Shown piece after piece: positions 1-10,623 of a DNA stretch of 64,000 nucleotides. Each line of letters starts with the position of its first letter. Position 1 is the stretch's first letter. The notes under the pieces were generated by a model. That model was given only the letters and a program-made list of their open reading frames with translations. It ran no database searches and was not told the DNA's origin. Made by a program: the position numbers and the translations under genes. Origin of the DNA: Siphonodentalium dalli (Eukaryota > Mollusca > Scaphopoda > Gadilida > Siphonodentaliidae); assembly GCA_032622095.1 (NCBI GenBank), contig CP136069.1:157967043-158031042 (forward strand), in the 5' to 3' direction.

Positions 1-1738
1 ATTTATCCTGGTTGTATTTAAATCTCCATTTTTTACTGTATGAGCTGCATAGGTCACACAAAGTTTGGAGACCAGAAAAAGTTAGAGACAAGAGAGTCAT
101 ATCGTCGGCTTGAGTTGGCGATGCGCAACACGCAGAACCGACGCGCAAACCATGGTGACTGTTTTCAAGTTGGAAAATTAGTTCATCGATGAAGATCATG
201 TAAAATAAGGGGGCGAGTAATATTCCTTGACGTGTTCCCTGTTGTATATCGACGTATCGCGAAATCGAATCATTAAATTGAACAGAGCATTTTATTCCAC
301 TTAAGAGAGAACTGATTATATGCCATATTTTACCAGTGAATCCACGTTGGTAGAGTTTGAGCAGGAGACCGTGAATCCAAACTGTGTCAAATGCTTTACG
401 GACATCTAAAAAACAAGCAAACAGTGGGCTATGATTTTCGGCCGTGAAGGCGATACTTTCCTGGATTATGAAGGACGACGTGAGGTAGCTAACCCCTTTT
501 TGAAATCCATGTTGCAGTGGGTGTACTTTGATGAGATCTGTTGAAAAGTTTTCAAGACGGTTCAAAATAATTTTCTCAAAATTTTTATATAAAACAGGGA
601 GCAATGTGATAGCACGATAACTATCAAATTGTTTTTTGGATTTATTGCCGCCTTTGAAGAGCGGTACCATAAGGCCTATTTTGGCTCGTGCTTGGACGTG
701 GTTGAGTTCAACCATTTTGGACATCAATGTTGCAACTGAGCTCTGCAGGCGCTCTCCACCATAAATTATATGTTCATAATATAAGGCGTCTAAACCAGGC
801 GCCTTGCCTTTCTTGGCATTTTGCAGTACATATTTTACTTCATCAATAGACACATTGAAACATAAATCTGCATCAATGTCGCTATACCCGTGCGACGAGC
901 GTATGTTCTCAATTTCCGCGTTAACATATGAAAAGTGTTTTTCGTCAAAATCGTTAGATTGTAATGGGGAATAGAGGTTCTCATAATAAGATGACCAAGC
1001 TTCAATTACCACCTGTGGGTCTCTAAGTGTGAAACCGTTTACTTCAAATAAACAGTTTGATGCGGTTTGCCGTTGAACTTTCCTTTTGTTGAAAGCCCTA
1101 TAAAAGCTGTTTATGTCAAGTTCGGCCATTTTGTCTAGCTTGTCATCCATTTCTTGGAGATAGAGCTCGTTCGATTTGCGGAATTGTGCACGAAATAGAC
1201 ATTTTGCGTCTTTGTATGCTCTATATGCAATGTGTGATTCCTCCCGTGGTCTCCCGGCAGATATCCACACTTGTCGCATTGATGCCATATTATGATGCAG
1301 TTCTTTTAAGGTATCATTCCAAAAAGGTCTGAGGTGGCGATTGAACCTCCTAGACGGTATGACTTGTTGTGTGGCATTTCTTATGACTGACACAATCTCG
1401 TCATAGTAGCTGTCAAGCTGATCTACGGTTTGAATGCATCGATCAGGTAAGTTGAAATTTATAATGATTGGTATGCGTTGATCAATACAGGGGATACACT
1501 AATGTGTTTCCAATTAACTTTTTTGTTTGCGGCAGGTGTTTTATTGGGGCATGAAATAGTGTCATAACAAATTTGTGCAAAGAGTGGGCGATGATTCGAC
1601 ACATTATTTTCTGAGTCATCTACGACCTCGAAGCGACCAATTCTGTGAAGTTCTGATGTGGGTATGATGATATGGTCGATTATAGTTCCTGGACCCCCAT
1701 TGGCAGGAATAAACGTTGACATGAGTTATAACAAAATT
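1..1738 (-). mobile_element. Non-LTR retrotransposon fragment: endonuclease end plus reverse transcriptase
   Basis: Read on the minus strand, 1722-1459 encodes the end of an APE-type endonuclease (GTIIDHIIIPTSE, then SNHRPLFAQI, the equivalent of the family's SDH motif). From about 1455 to the window edge a second long open frame gives the linker and reverse transcriptase: GKAPGLDALYYEH, then VPLFKGGNKSKKQFDSYRAI, LQHGFQKGV, FLDVRKAFDTVW, QQGTRQGILLAPLFY and the catalytic ADD at about 85-95. One frame break near 1450-1470 separates the two parts; the RT frame has no stop down to position 1. The arrangement is typical of LINE ORF2 in the Jockey/CR1 group, but the clade is not resolved. The 5' end is lost near 1740, consistent with 5' truncation. 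The 3' part lies outside the window. Confidence 0.9.
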
Positions 1739-2013
1739 GTCATATTGTTTAAGTTCTGTGAAATTACATATCAGTAGTGCAAACAGGTGATGTGTAAACC
1801 GGTAATACTGTAAATGATATTGCTATAGTTGGCACAATAACCTTGTTTGTCAAAAATGCAGAACAAACTTCAAGGCTTGGTTACAACTACAAGCCAAATG
1901 TATAATTGAAACCTCTTAGAGCGGTAAGAATAATTGATCGCTAAGCATTATGACACTACATAACTACTTCACATAGCGGTAATACTGATATTAAACATAA
2001 AATAATGGGGGAA
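1739..2013. other. No recognised feature
   Basis: AT-rich sequence between the LINE fragment and the 41-bp satellite. I see no coding signal. Confidence 0.6.
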
Positions 2014-2518
2014 AAGCCTAACATCTCATAGCATCCATAATGATAATGTATGATAAGCCTAACATCTCATAGCATCCACAATGATAATGTATGATAAGCC
2101 TAACATCTCATAGCATCCACAATGATAATGTATGATAAGCCTAACATCTCATAGCATCCACAATGATAATGTATGATAAGCCTAACATCTCATAGCATCC
2201 ACAATGATAATGTATGATAAGCCTAACATCTCATAGCATCCATAATGATAATGTATGATAAGCCTAACATCTCATAGCATCCATAATGATAATGTATGAT
2301 AAGCCTAACATCTCATAGCATCCACAATGATAATGTATGATAATCATAACATCTCATAGCATCCACAATGATAATGTATGATAAGCCTAACATCTCATAG
2401 CATCCATAATGATAATGTATGATAAGCATAACATATCATAGCATCCACAATGATAATGTATGATAAGCCTAACATCTCATAGCATCCATAATGATAATGT
2501 ATGATAAGCCTAACATCT
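2014..2518. repeat. Tandem repeat, 41-bp unit, 12.3 copies
   Basis: Twelve full copies and a 13-base partial copy of a 41-bp unit that begins AAGCCTAACATCTCATAGCA. Copies differ mainly by C/T at one site (CCACAATG versus CCATAATG) and by a few substitutions (AATCATAAC, AAGCATAACAT). Near-identity points to recent amplification. The repeats touch each other with no unique spacers. Confidence 0.97.
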
Positions 2519-2847
2519 ATTGAATTGAGATTGAAAAATTGAAGTTAGATTTGTAATATAAGAGCAAAATAGCAAAACAAAAACTAGTATATTGAATTGA
2601 AATTGGAAAGTTGAAGTTAGAATTGGAATATTGGATTACAATTATGACCCTTTTTACCCTCGATACACGAGTAGCTAAACGTATAGTCAATACTCTCCCC
2701 GTGAGTTATGAATCTCAATATTAGCGAGGTTTCCCAAAACTAACGGGAAACACACAAACCGATATCGACCTATAGCTCCCACAAAGCATGACGAGGAAGC
2801 CCCACAAGTGAGTTCAAATCTAACGATTCGGAGTCGATAATTATGTT
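2519..2847. other. AT-rich spacer with a short duplicated motif
   Basis: ATTGAATTGA-R-ATTG occurs twice (about 2519 and 2592), followed by similar TTGAAGTTAGA text. Nothing else is recognised. Confidence 0.5.
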
Positions 2848-3240
2848 TTAACCCTTTACCCAAACAGAACGGCCCTGTGCCAATGCATTCTCTTATATAT
2901 GCGAGTCGACCATAGGTCGCCTCGCATATATAAGAGAATGCATTGGCTTAACACATTAAAAATTATAAAATTGTTAAAGAATGTAAGAAAAAATGGTAAA
3001 AAGTGTTAAAATAAAGATTTTTTTTAGGCCAATGCATTCTCTTATATATGCGAGGCGACCTATGGTATGCATAGAGAATGCATTGGCACAGGGCATAACT
3101 GTAACCATCACAATGTGGTCAATGAGCCGGTTCCAATGATATCCATATTTGTATGGTTTTATTGAGACAGACCCAAGATAATTTAGGCTGTTCAAGTTTT
3201 ATTTGGCCGTTTTTGGCCGGTTTGTTGGGTAAAGGGTTAA
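2848..3240. mobile_element. TTAA-target MITE, piggyBac-like, copy A
   Basis: A 385-bp element (2852-3236) starts CCCTTTACCCAA and ends TTGGGTAAAGGG, with TTAA directly on both sides (2848-2851, 3237-3240). TTAA duplication with CCC...GGG ends is the hallmark of piggyBac-type cut-and-paste elements. No transposase is encoded. Inside are two long hairpins built on CAATGCATTCTCTTATATAT followed by GCGAG; the second has a damaged right arm. Copy B lies 2.1 kb away in the opposite orientation. Confidence 0.85.
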
Positions 3241-3480
3241 GACGGCGTTTGTCACGAAGTGTTCTTGATTATTATCGGTTTGAGTATTAGCAGTCTGGTT
3301 TAGTGGTATTGGATCTGGTACAGGTTTGCCAATTATGTTGTATATAGAGCTTTATATGATTGAAGTGTACCACTTATGCGGCGTTATGCCCTACATAAAT
3401 CTTTATTTGTCGTCTTTTAGCAAAACAGAAACAGAACAAATGTCATGCTGCGTACATCGACTGATGAGTGCTTTGTCAAT

Positions 3481-5099
3481 CAGGGCCCTGTTTCATGAAG
3501 GATACTTATGACATAGATGGGACTTAAGATGGTCATAAGTTCAGTCATAAGTGCGTTTCACGAACAAAGTCTTAACCTAAGATGGTCTTAACTTTGGTCT
3601 TAACTTTAAGACTGGTGTGAGGTGTCATAAGATTATATTAAAGTTAAGACCTACGTTGTGATCCGCAGTTGGTCCGAAATGTGGATGGGATCTAGTTCAT
3701 GTATATATTATTATAAACACATTTAACTGAATAAATGCTTATGTCAGCTATTATTATTATTATTATTTACTTGCCTTTCTATATTATTATGTTATAATTT
3801 GATTGTAAAATGTATTGTATATGTACCCCGTATATATATCGGCAAGATAATAATACATAATATGTGTTATTTTATTATTATGATGTATATTATCATAATC
3901 TATTAACTATGAAATAAAAAGATATATAGCATGTATATAGTATACAACCGCGCGGGCACATCGGGATCCGCGAAAGAACATATAATATCACTGTGAACTG
4001 GCCCACAGACCCCTGGGGGAATTACTAAAATGCCAATATAGACTATACCAGTGGTATAGTCTATATTGGTATTTTAGTAATGTTCCCCAGGGGCATGTGA
4101 ACCGGCCGTCTGTTCGCGTGTTGTTAATTATAAATGCTCTTTATTAGAAGTCGTTGATTTGGTTTTTATTAAAACATATATGCAGAATGTCGTTCATTAA
4201 CGTAACGTACTTTCGAAGTTCATACGCAGTTTGTTAATTATAACAGGCGTTTAGCACATTTATCAACAGAACCAGAGCAAATGGCATTAACATCATTTAT
4301 ATATGGCTTCTACAAGTATGTCTCAGATTGGAAATAAGTCTATTTGGACCACGATATGAAGTCCTATTCACATTATAGCAATATAAATAAAGAGCTTTTG
4401 TGTTAGTATTCCATGAATGTTGGCAATCAATAAAGAGCGTTTAGCTCAGTGCTTCCATTGTGGTGTATTGTATTAGTATGCCGTCGTGGCGACATATTCG
4501 GTTTCCTGGTATTATAGATGCTTCAAAGACGTATAATGTATTAGAACCTAATATCAGCATTGAAAGGAGCGAACATATGTCTCGCGTCGCCTTAATGACA
4601 TGTTATATGGGTGAAGGTTCACATTCTGAGTTACGATGTATAAGTCCCTTTAATAACTGAAATAATATATTTGAGCTCGTTACGTTTGTATAAAATAGGC
4701 ATTGGAAGCATGCAGCTATGTGTGGATGGGGTCTGATGCGAAAACACAGTTAAAAAGCGCGCTCGTGCAGTTAAGTATGCACCAGTCATTATACTGATTA
4801 TCGCCCTTGCATTAAAATATCATAATTATTCTTAGACACGCCCTAGTATCTGTCAGCAGACACTGCACCTATGCATATAACATACACAGAACAAACATTT
4901 TCTGTGCATAGCTGTAATAAATTGTCGAGAGCCAGTCTAAAAGCGCTCGAACTTAAATTACTACTTAAGTAGGACTTAATCTTGTTTTGTGAAACGCGTT
5001 CTTGAAACGGAAAAGTTACATCATAAGATCCACCATAGATCTTAGATTAAGTCCATCTTAAGATAATCTTATGACATTGCTTCATGAAACAGGCCCCTG
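3481..5099. mobile_element. 1.6-kb inverted-repeat DNA element, non-autonomous
   Basis: The ends are inverted copies of CAGGGSCCTGTTTCATGAAG (3481 and ending 5099). Sub-terminal similarity extends inward (cttatgacat, cgtttcacgaa, aagtccatctt). The interior has no transposase reading frame. I found no convincing target duplication: the flanks TTGTCAAT and GACTCTTG differ. It contains a separate 84-bp hairpin at 4010-4093. The CAGGG ends would fit hAT- or CMC-type elements, but this is not decided. Confidence 0.65.
4010..4093. repeat. 84-bp near-perfect palindrome
   Basis: CCCCTGGGGGAATTACTAAA pairs with the mirrored right arm ending TTCCCCAGGGG around a GGTATACC-like centre. The direct words gtgaactggcc (left) and gtgaaccggcc (right) lie just outside the arms and may be an imperfect target duplication. 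Confidence 0.85.
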
Positions 5100-5284
5100 G
5101 ACTCTTGTATATAAAGCAACCAATTTCCGTCCATAATATTCAGTTGTTTATTCTGCTGTATAGGCTACTATACACGAGGATTCAGCACCACGTGAAGCTG
5201 GTAGTACAGACTTGGGGGGGGGGGGGGTCTCAATGAATACGGGGCATTGGTTGAAAATACTTGAAGATACCAAACACCTTTCGC

Positions 5285-5667
5285 ATAACCCTTTACCCAA
5301 CAAACCGGCCAAAACCGGCCAAATAAAGCTTCAACAGCCTAAAATATCTTCGGTCTGTCTCAATAGAACCATACAAATATGGATACCATTGGAACCGGCT
5401 CCTTGACCACATTGTGATAGTTACAGTTATGCCCTGTGCCAATGCATTCTCTTATATATGCGAGTCGACCATAGGTCGCCTCGCATATATAAGAGAATGC
5501 ATTGGCCTAAAACTTTTTAGCATTTTTTCTTACATTCTTTAACAATTTTATAATTTTTAATGTGTTAAGCCAATGCATTCTCTTATATATGCGAGGCGAC
5601 CTATGGTCGACTCGCATATATAAGAGAATGCATTGGCACAGGGCCGTTCTGTTGGGTAAAGGGATAA
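5285..5667. mobile_element. TTAA-target MITE, piggyBac-like, copy B (inverted)
   Basis: A 375-bp element (5289-5663) with the same ends as copy A, CCCTTTACCCAACA and TGTTGGGTAAAGGG, in the opposite orientation. It is flanked on both sides by ATAA, so a 4-bp target duplication is kept although the site is a variant of TTAA. Both internal hairpins are intact (5439-5505 and about 5572-5637), each with ~26-bp arms around a 16-base loop. Confidence 0.88.
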
Positions 5668-6029
5668 TGAACGACGATAGATAGTTATTACGAATAGCTA
5701 TTTGTTGTATTTTTTTTCGGACGGCCAAAAAACGTTTTCGACGAATGTGAGTCCGTTTGTGAGACAATCGTGCTTGCCACTCACAGTAAGGCTATTGTGG
5801 CTCTGCGTGCCGTGATTATGTTGTACTTAATCGTGTTGTTATCTGGTCATAGCTTAGCGTTTTGTGTTTCTCAAGATTCTGTTTTTTCACGACGGCGAAT
5901 GATTTGATGGCCACTAATAGATAAACATTAAAGCCACATGACATGATGACAATCACAATGTAGGGACATAATCTGAGAGACATCTCCCACATTGAGGAGC
6001 CGGGAACCGATCGAACTTATTACTATATG

Positions 6030-6069
<40 letters not shown>

Positions 6070-7100
6070 ATATTTACATTTACATTTAAAAACGCATTAG
6101 ACAGTAAATTAGTTTCAATGCGCTTTACAATAGAAATACAGTTAAAACAAAGAGATAACACAATATGGATACTAAAAGATATGTGAGTTTAAAAGAGGCC
6201 TAGGAGAATTAAAATACTATCTAAAAACAGCTACGTACACAGCTAAAAAATAACAAATCACAAATCGAGAATATATATGAAAAATTAGTGAATCGAAAAT
6301 AAGTGCGAATAATGTCAATTGAGCAACTGAAAACATTGACGAAAAAGATATGTTTTCAGCAACTTTTAAAGACTTTCTACAGAGTGACAGCGCCTGATGT
6401 TCATTGGCAGTTTGTTCCATAACGCGATGGAAACTTCTTGGAAACATACCTTTCCATGCTTATTGTTCGGTTTGCCGCGGATGGTATTCAGGTGGAATCC
6501 GGTGGTGTTGGACTGAGTTATTCCTCCCGATCTCACCTGAAACATGTCCGTGATATAATCAGTTGTTTCCATGTGGAGAGATTTGAACACAATTACAGCA
6601 CATTAAAACTGAATCCTCAATCTGAATGTCATGATGTGCTCTTGAATTAGAAAATGAGTTATATGATCATATTTACATTTGTTATTCATTAAGCGCACAC
6701 AATTGTTTATTAAAATGTCGATCTTATCCACATTCTCCTGTGTGATGGTAGTAAGTAGAGAGTTAAGACTGTCAATATGTGATACAATCAGCGAAAGCAC
6801 AGCATGTTTTATTGCTTCTTTGGTAAGTTGTGATATGATTCATCTTAAATATCGCAAGTGGAAATAACAGATTTTTAGAATGTTAGACACCATTGTGTCC
6901 ATTGTCATATTGGAATCAAAATAGGCACCTAGGTTTCGAATTTGCTTCGATGAAGAAACGATGCTATCACCAAGTTGAATGTCGAAGCTGGAATCAACAA
7001 AACCATTCACTTCTGCCGAAAGTGCATTAAGGTGATATTTGGAGGCTATGACCAGAACTTCCATGTATTTGTAAGTTTTGTTGAAAACCAAAACCGTAAT
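6030..7100 (-). mobile_element. LINE 3' fragment: end of reverse transcriptase with (TAA)n tail
   Basis: Minus-strand translations spread over several frames match the C-terminal third of a LINE ORF2: KYMEVLVIASKYHLN and RNLGAYFDSNMTMD (7091-6840), then SHIDSLNSLLTT and ILINNCVRLMNN (6800-6603), then SIALWNKLPMNIRRC (6590-6366). These correspond to the family blocks NKTEVLLIGSK, LGV-FDS, SRLDYCNSLL, QN-AARL and LWN-LP-IR. The frame changes mark it as a pseudogene. Downstream on the same strand it ends in an (AAT)n run at 6031-6070, plausibly the element's own simple-repeat tail. It is 5'-truncated near 7100. Confidence 0.8.
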
Positions 7101-7264
7101 CGTAACAACGGATAGGGTAAAGGGACAACGAATGGAAAGAACACAAATTTTAGTGACGTAGTACCCTGTTCGTAATAATTACCTGTTGTCCTTCATTATG
7201 AGAAATTTTGTCAACTCTCATCTTTGTTTTCACCTACTGAGATTATAGTGATATAGCTTGTTCT
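7101..7264. other. No recognised feature
   Basis: Short AT-rich spacer between the LINE relic and the TTGGGTACCC repeat cluster. Confidence 0.5.
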
Positions 7265-7620
7265 TATTACTACAGTTGGGTACCCAGCTTTATATGAGCA
7301 GTCAATCTGCAGTACCTACCGGTATGTCCCATGTATTCAATTCTTCTCCGCTATTATTTGCAAGCATCGTGACGAATAGACATCATAATTCATATGTAAA
7401 CAAGAATTCACAAATTTACCAGGTTCATTTCTCAATCAACTGAGGGCAATCACTAATTAAATCAAGCTCTGTGTGATATTTCATAAAGCTGGGTACCCAA
7501 ATGTAAATTTTATAAAAGTTGGGTACCCAACTGAAAATTAAAAAAAGCTGGGTACCCAGGGGGGGGGGGGGTCGCGCACAAAAATTCCATATATAGGGCG
7601 GGGGTGGGTGGGTCATTTGT
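7265..7620. repeat. TTGGGTACCCA repeat cluster with G13 run
   Basis: GTTGGGTACCCAGCTTTAT (7272 on) and its reverse complement ATAAAGCTGGGTACCCAA (about 7483-7500) form an inverted pair. Two more GGGTACCC words follow (about 7518 and 7550), the last running into 13 G, then TCGCGCAC and a G-rich stretch. A related copy in the opposite orientation is at 9955-10090. Probably part of a DNA element; the family is not recognised. Confidence 0.6.
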
Positions 7621-7749
7621 ACCCGGAAAAATGCGTAAATAACAAAAAATGCAAATTTTTTCCTCCACTTAAAATCACTGTTTTTATTATATGCTTCCCC
7701 ATTAAATAGTGGGAAATTGCCGTGGCGTAGAGCGTTATATCCATCGCCT

Positions 7750-7795
7750 GGACCGACTCGATGGATAACACTGACCGACTCGATGGATAACACAA
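7750..7795. repeat. Two tandem copies of a 22-bp word
   Basis: GACCGACTCGATGGATAACA occurs twice in tandem, separated by CT. Confidence 0.85.
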
Positions 7796-8189
7796 TAGTA
7801 TTACTTTTTCGGAGATTACTTCCGGTTTATAGCGGCGAATCACATTAAGTTTCAAAGCGTATCAATAACAGCCGGACTATTGTTTTAATTATTGATTTTC
7901 ACGGTTCATAAACTGTTATTTAATTGTTATAATGTTAACTCATCTGTTTTAATATATTATTATCACTAAATTATGTATACATTAATTTTCTCGCATCATT
8001 TCAGAATAAAACAATGGGGACTATTTCTTATGGCGGCTATGCTCGATATTTGTCATTCGGTGGTGAGCAAATCAATTGATGGAATGTAAACAAAATGCAA
8101 ATGTCGAAGCTTTCTAACAATTTGAAGTGAACTGTAGGACAAAATTAGCAGTTTTGGTGCGGTTTATAGCGCATATAATAAAAAGAAAA

Positions 8190-8342
8190 CCTACGGGTTT
8201 TGGTTGAATACCCGGATTATCTCATTCGTGGGTGCAAGGAAGTACAGAATTTCCACTCGCGGCTTGCAGCCGCTCGTGGAAATTCTGTACTTCCTTGCAC
8301 CCACTCATGAGATAATTCGGGTATTCAACCAAAACTCGTAGG
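8190..8342. repeat. 153-bp foldback palindrome
   Basis: Two arms of about 74 bases, starting CCTACGGGTTTTGGTTGAAT and mirrored at the right end, meet around a short TTGCA loop flanked by GGC/GCC. There are only a few mismatches. No open frame and no clear target duplication. Confidence 0.9.
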
Positions 8343-9250
8343 TATTCTCTATTTATTCTCATGTAATATGTTAATATCAACCATATCACACACTAGGCTA
8401 TTTAAAACATACTAACCAGAACTAACTACCATTTAGGGGTGTATGTATGCTGATGTATGTCAAAATTAATGTACCAGATTTCGACGGATGAAAGATATAT
8501 TATATATATAAACAAATCATATAACAAACATTAAAACACAAGAACAAACATTTATAATATGCATATCCAAGATAGCCTTTCAATTGGATGTCAAAGTGTA
8601 TGTTATAGCTAAATATATATACACATGTGTATCCCTTTAAGGGTTTGAACAAGATATAAAGCTGAGTTTATATTGATGAATTCTGTGATGAATTTTGCAA
8701 TTACTTTTGACAAATTTGTTTACTGTTATAACATAATTATATGCTCAGACACGATCAGTCGACAATGCTTGCATATAAGCATAATTATGAAATGATTACC
8801 ATCTTCTGTTCTTAATCCACATAATGGATATTATTTGTTATCAAGATAAACTTGATGATACAAACAAAAATAACAATTCCACTATATTCCATTGGTTTAA
8901 AACTATAAAACAAAATAACTCATTAAAAGTTCATACTATTTGGATAACAATATGAAAGCTTAGCCTTTTGTGATATTAATTCAACAGTTATTATTCACAA
9001 AGTCTAAGCAGTTACGTACTGTACAGATACATGTAGTAAGGTAGTATATCTGGAGTTCCAGTTATTTGACTGCCAATACATATACATATGGTATTGTAAT
9101 TATTAGTTGCTTGTTCATTATTGGTTGCTTTGATATTCAATATAGGATATAGCAGAATAGAGCAATGTAACTATAAAAGTAACTTTTGGTATTAAAGTCT
9201 CAACTTATTCCATTTGCAACATAAACCTAGAATATAAACATGATTAATAT
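8343..9250. other. No recognised feature
   Basis: AT-rich intergenic sequence with no coding or repeat signal that I can support. Confidence 0.5.
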
Positions 9251-9304
9251 GAACTTTGTTCTTGAAACTAATTATAAATCATACAAACCTGGATCAAACT
9301 GCAC

Positions 9305-9460
9305 AGGTAATCTATGCAACTCTCTTCATGCGAACTTTCTCAGAGTCACATATCTCAACTGGACAGTCTGATCCAGGATGCTTGTTCTTATAATGGGTTT
9401 CCATGTGATAGTCCAGTAAACCACATTGTACAGGGGGCACCTACATGTATACGGACGGTT
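9305..9460 (-). pseudogene. Possible Cys/His-rich (zinc-finger-like) exon relic
   Basis: On the minus strand, after a candidate acceptor ACATGTAG at about 9445, one frame reads VPPVQCGLLDYHMETHYKNK then HPGSDCPVEICDSEKVRM, ending in TAG near 9324. The H-x3-H-x3-KHPG spacing resembles the second half of a C2H2 finger, and the adjacent frame reads YTCRCPLYN upstream, as if a frame break separated the Cys pair from the His pair. No flanking exon was found. It could be a coincidence or a decayed zinc-finger gene. Confidence 0.25.
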
Positions 9461-9954
9461 TGTACAAGGTGACCGTGGCTTGGATATGATCTCCGCTGGC
9501 TTTAAACTAAACTTTATACTCTGATAATAAGTTAATAATACTACCAATTCTTCACTAATATTGGTATATGTCAATCTGCACACCAACATGACATACATAC
9601 ATGTAATTAGACTGAGCTGCTGTGAGTGACTTTCCTTGGGTCCCATCATACCCATATGCAGATATATATCACAGAAATAGGGGAGATGAAATTTGTTCTA
9701 CCCCTATTACTACAGTATTACTATTGGGCCTTGGCTCTAAAACATCTTATACTATTGTTATATAAAAGAATATGGAGTTATTGAGGATATCAGGACATGT
9801 ATTACTTCATAATTATTATGTTTTATACTAATAGAATTATCTCCCTTTAGAGCAGTTTAGAGGTTTATTAAAATGCTGGGAATAGTATTAAATAATAAGA
9901 AACGGAACAATTCTTTGCTAGGCTATTATTTGGTTTATATTTTATGTAAGATTT

Positions 9955-10090
9955 TGGGGGTGGGTCCCAAAAATTGGGCGGAAAAAAAATTGCAGGTAGA
10001 GGGGTGGTGGGTCCCAGAAAGGGGCAATTTTTTTTTTCGCCCCATATATGTTAATTTTTTCCGCGACCCCCCCCCCCCCTGGGGTACCAA
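9955..10090 (-). repeat. Second copy of the GGGTACC/poly-C element
   Basis: Ends CGCGA, 13 C, TGGGGTACC and has GGGTGGGTCCC and CCCATATATG words matching, in reverse complement, the block at 7547-7620. Suggests one dispersed family with an intrinsic long G/C run. Confidence 0.6.
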
Positions 10091-10623
10091 CATAATTATT
10101 TTTCATATGGTAAACGGTTATTAAACATCCTTCATTGTAAACTAAGGTGTGAATGCAGTAATTTGCAAGCAAATAAACTTCAAAATCATATAGCAAGCAA
10201 TTTCTGCTACATGTAGGTATGGACATTCTGTAGAAAACGCTTTCCACTATTTTTTTGAATTCCACCTACACTTTGAATATACATTCAGTTAAGACATTAT
10301 TTTTTGGGGACAGAACTTAAAACAATTTGAAAATGAAGATATCTTTAAAGCTGTGCAAAATTACTTACGAGATACAACACACGATGAAAACCCTACAAAG
10401 TTCTATTAAGACACTCGCATCAAGATACAAATTGTAAAATGTTATCAACGCACATTGAGGTACATGTGTCACATTTAAAACAGATACTCGATAATAAGAT
10501 TATCGAGTGAGTGGGGTGGGGAGACCACAAATTATACTTCAAATAATATACAATGATATATGTATGCACTTGTAAATATGTTATACCTATTGTGTTGACA
10601 ACCCAAATTATTATATATCATTG
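10091..10623. other. No recognised feature
   Basis: Intergenic; only a small hairpin tactcgataataagattatcgagtga at about 10486. No coding signal. Confidence 0.5.

Noticed and set aside
2014-2518. CRISPR-like array of direct repeats
   Set aside because: Units abut with no unique spacers, the unit is 41 bp throughout, and the window is eukaryotic.
3481-5099. hAT assignment for the CAGGG-ended element
   Set aside because: The 8-bp flanks (TTGTCAAT, GACTCTTG) do not match, so the superfamily was left open.
7425-7855. Overlapping minus frames with Pro runs
   Set aside because: The Pro runs come from the G13 homopolymer; the frame covers the repeat cluster and tandem 22-bp words.
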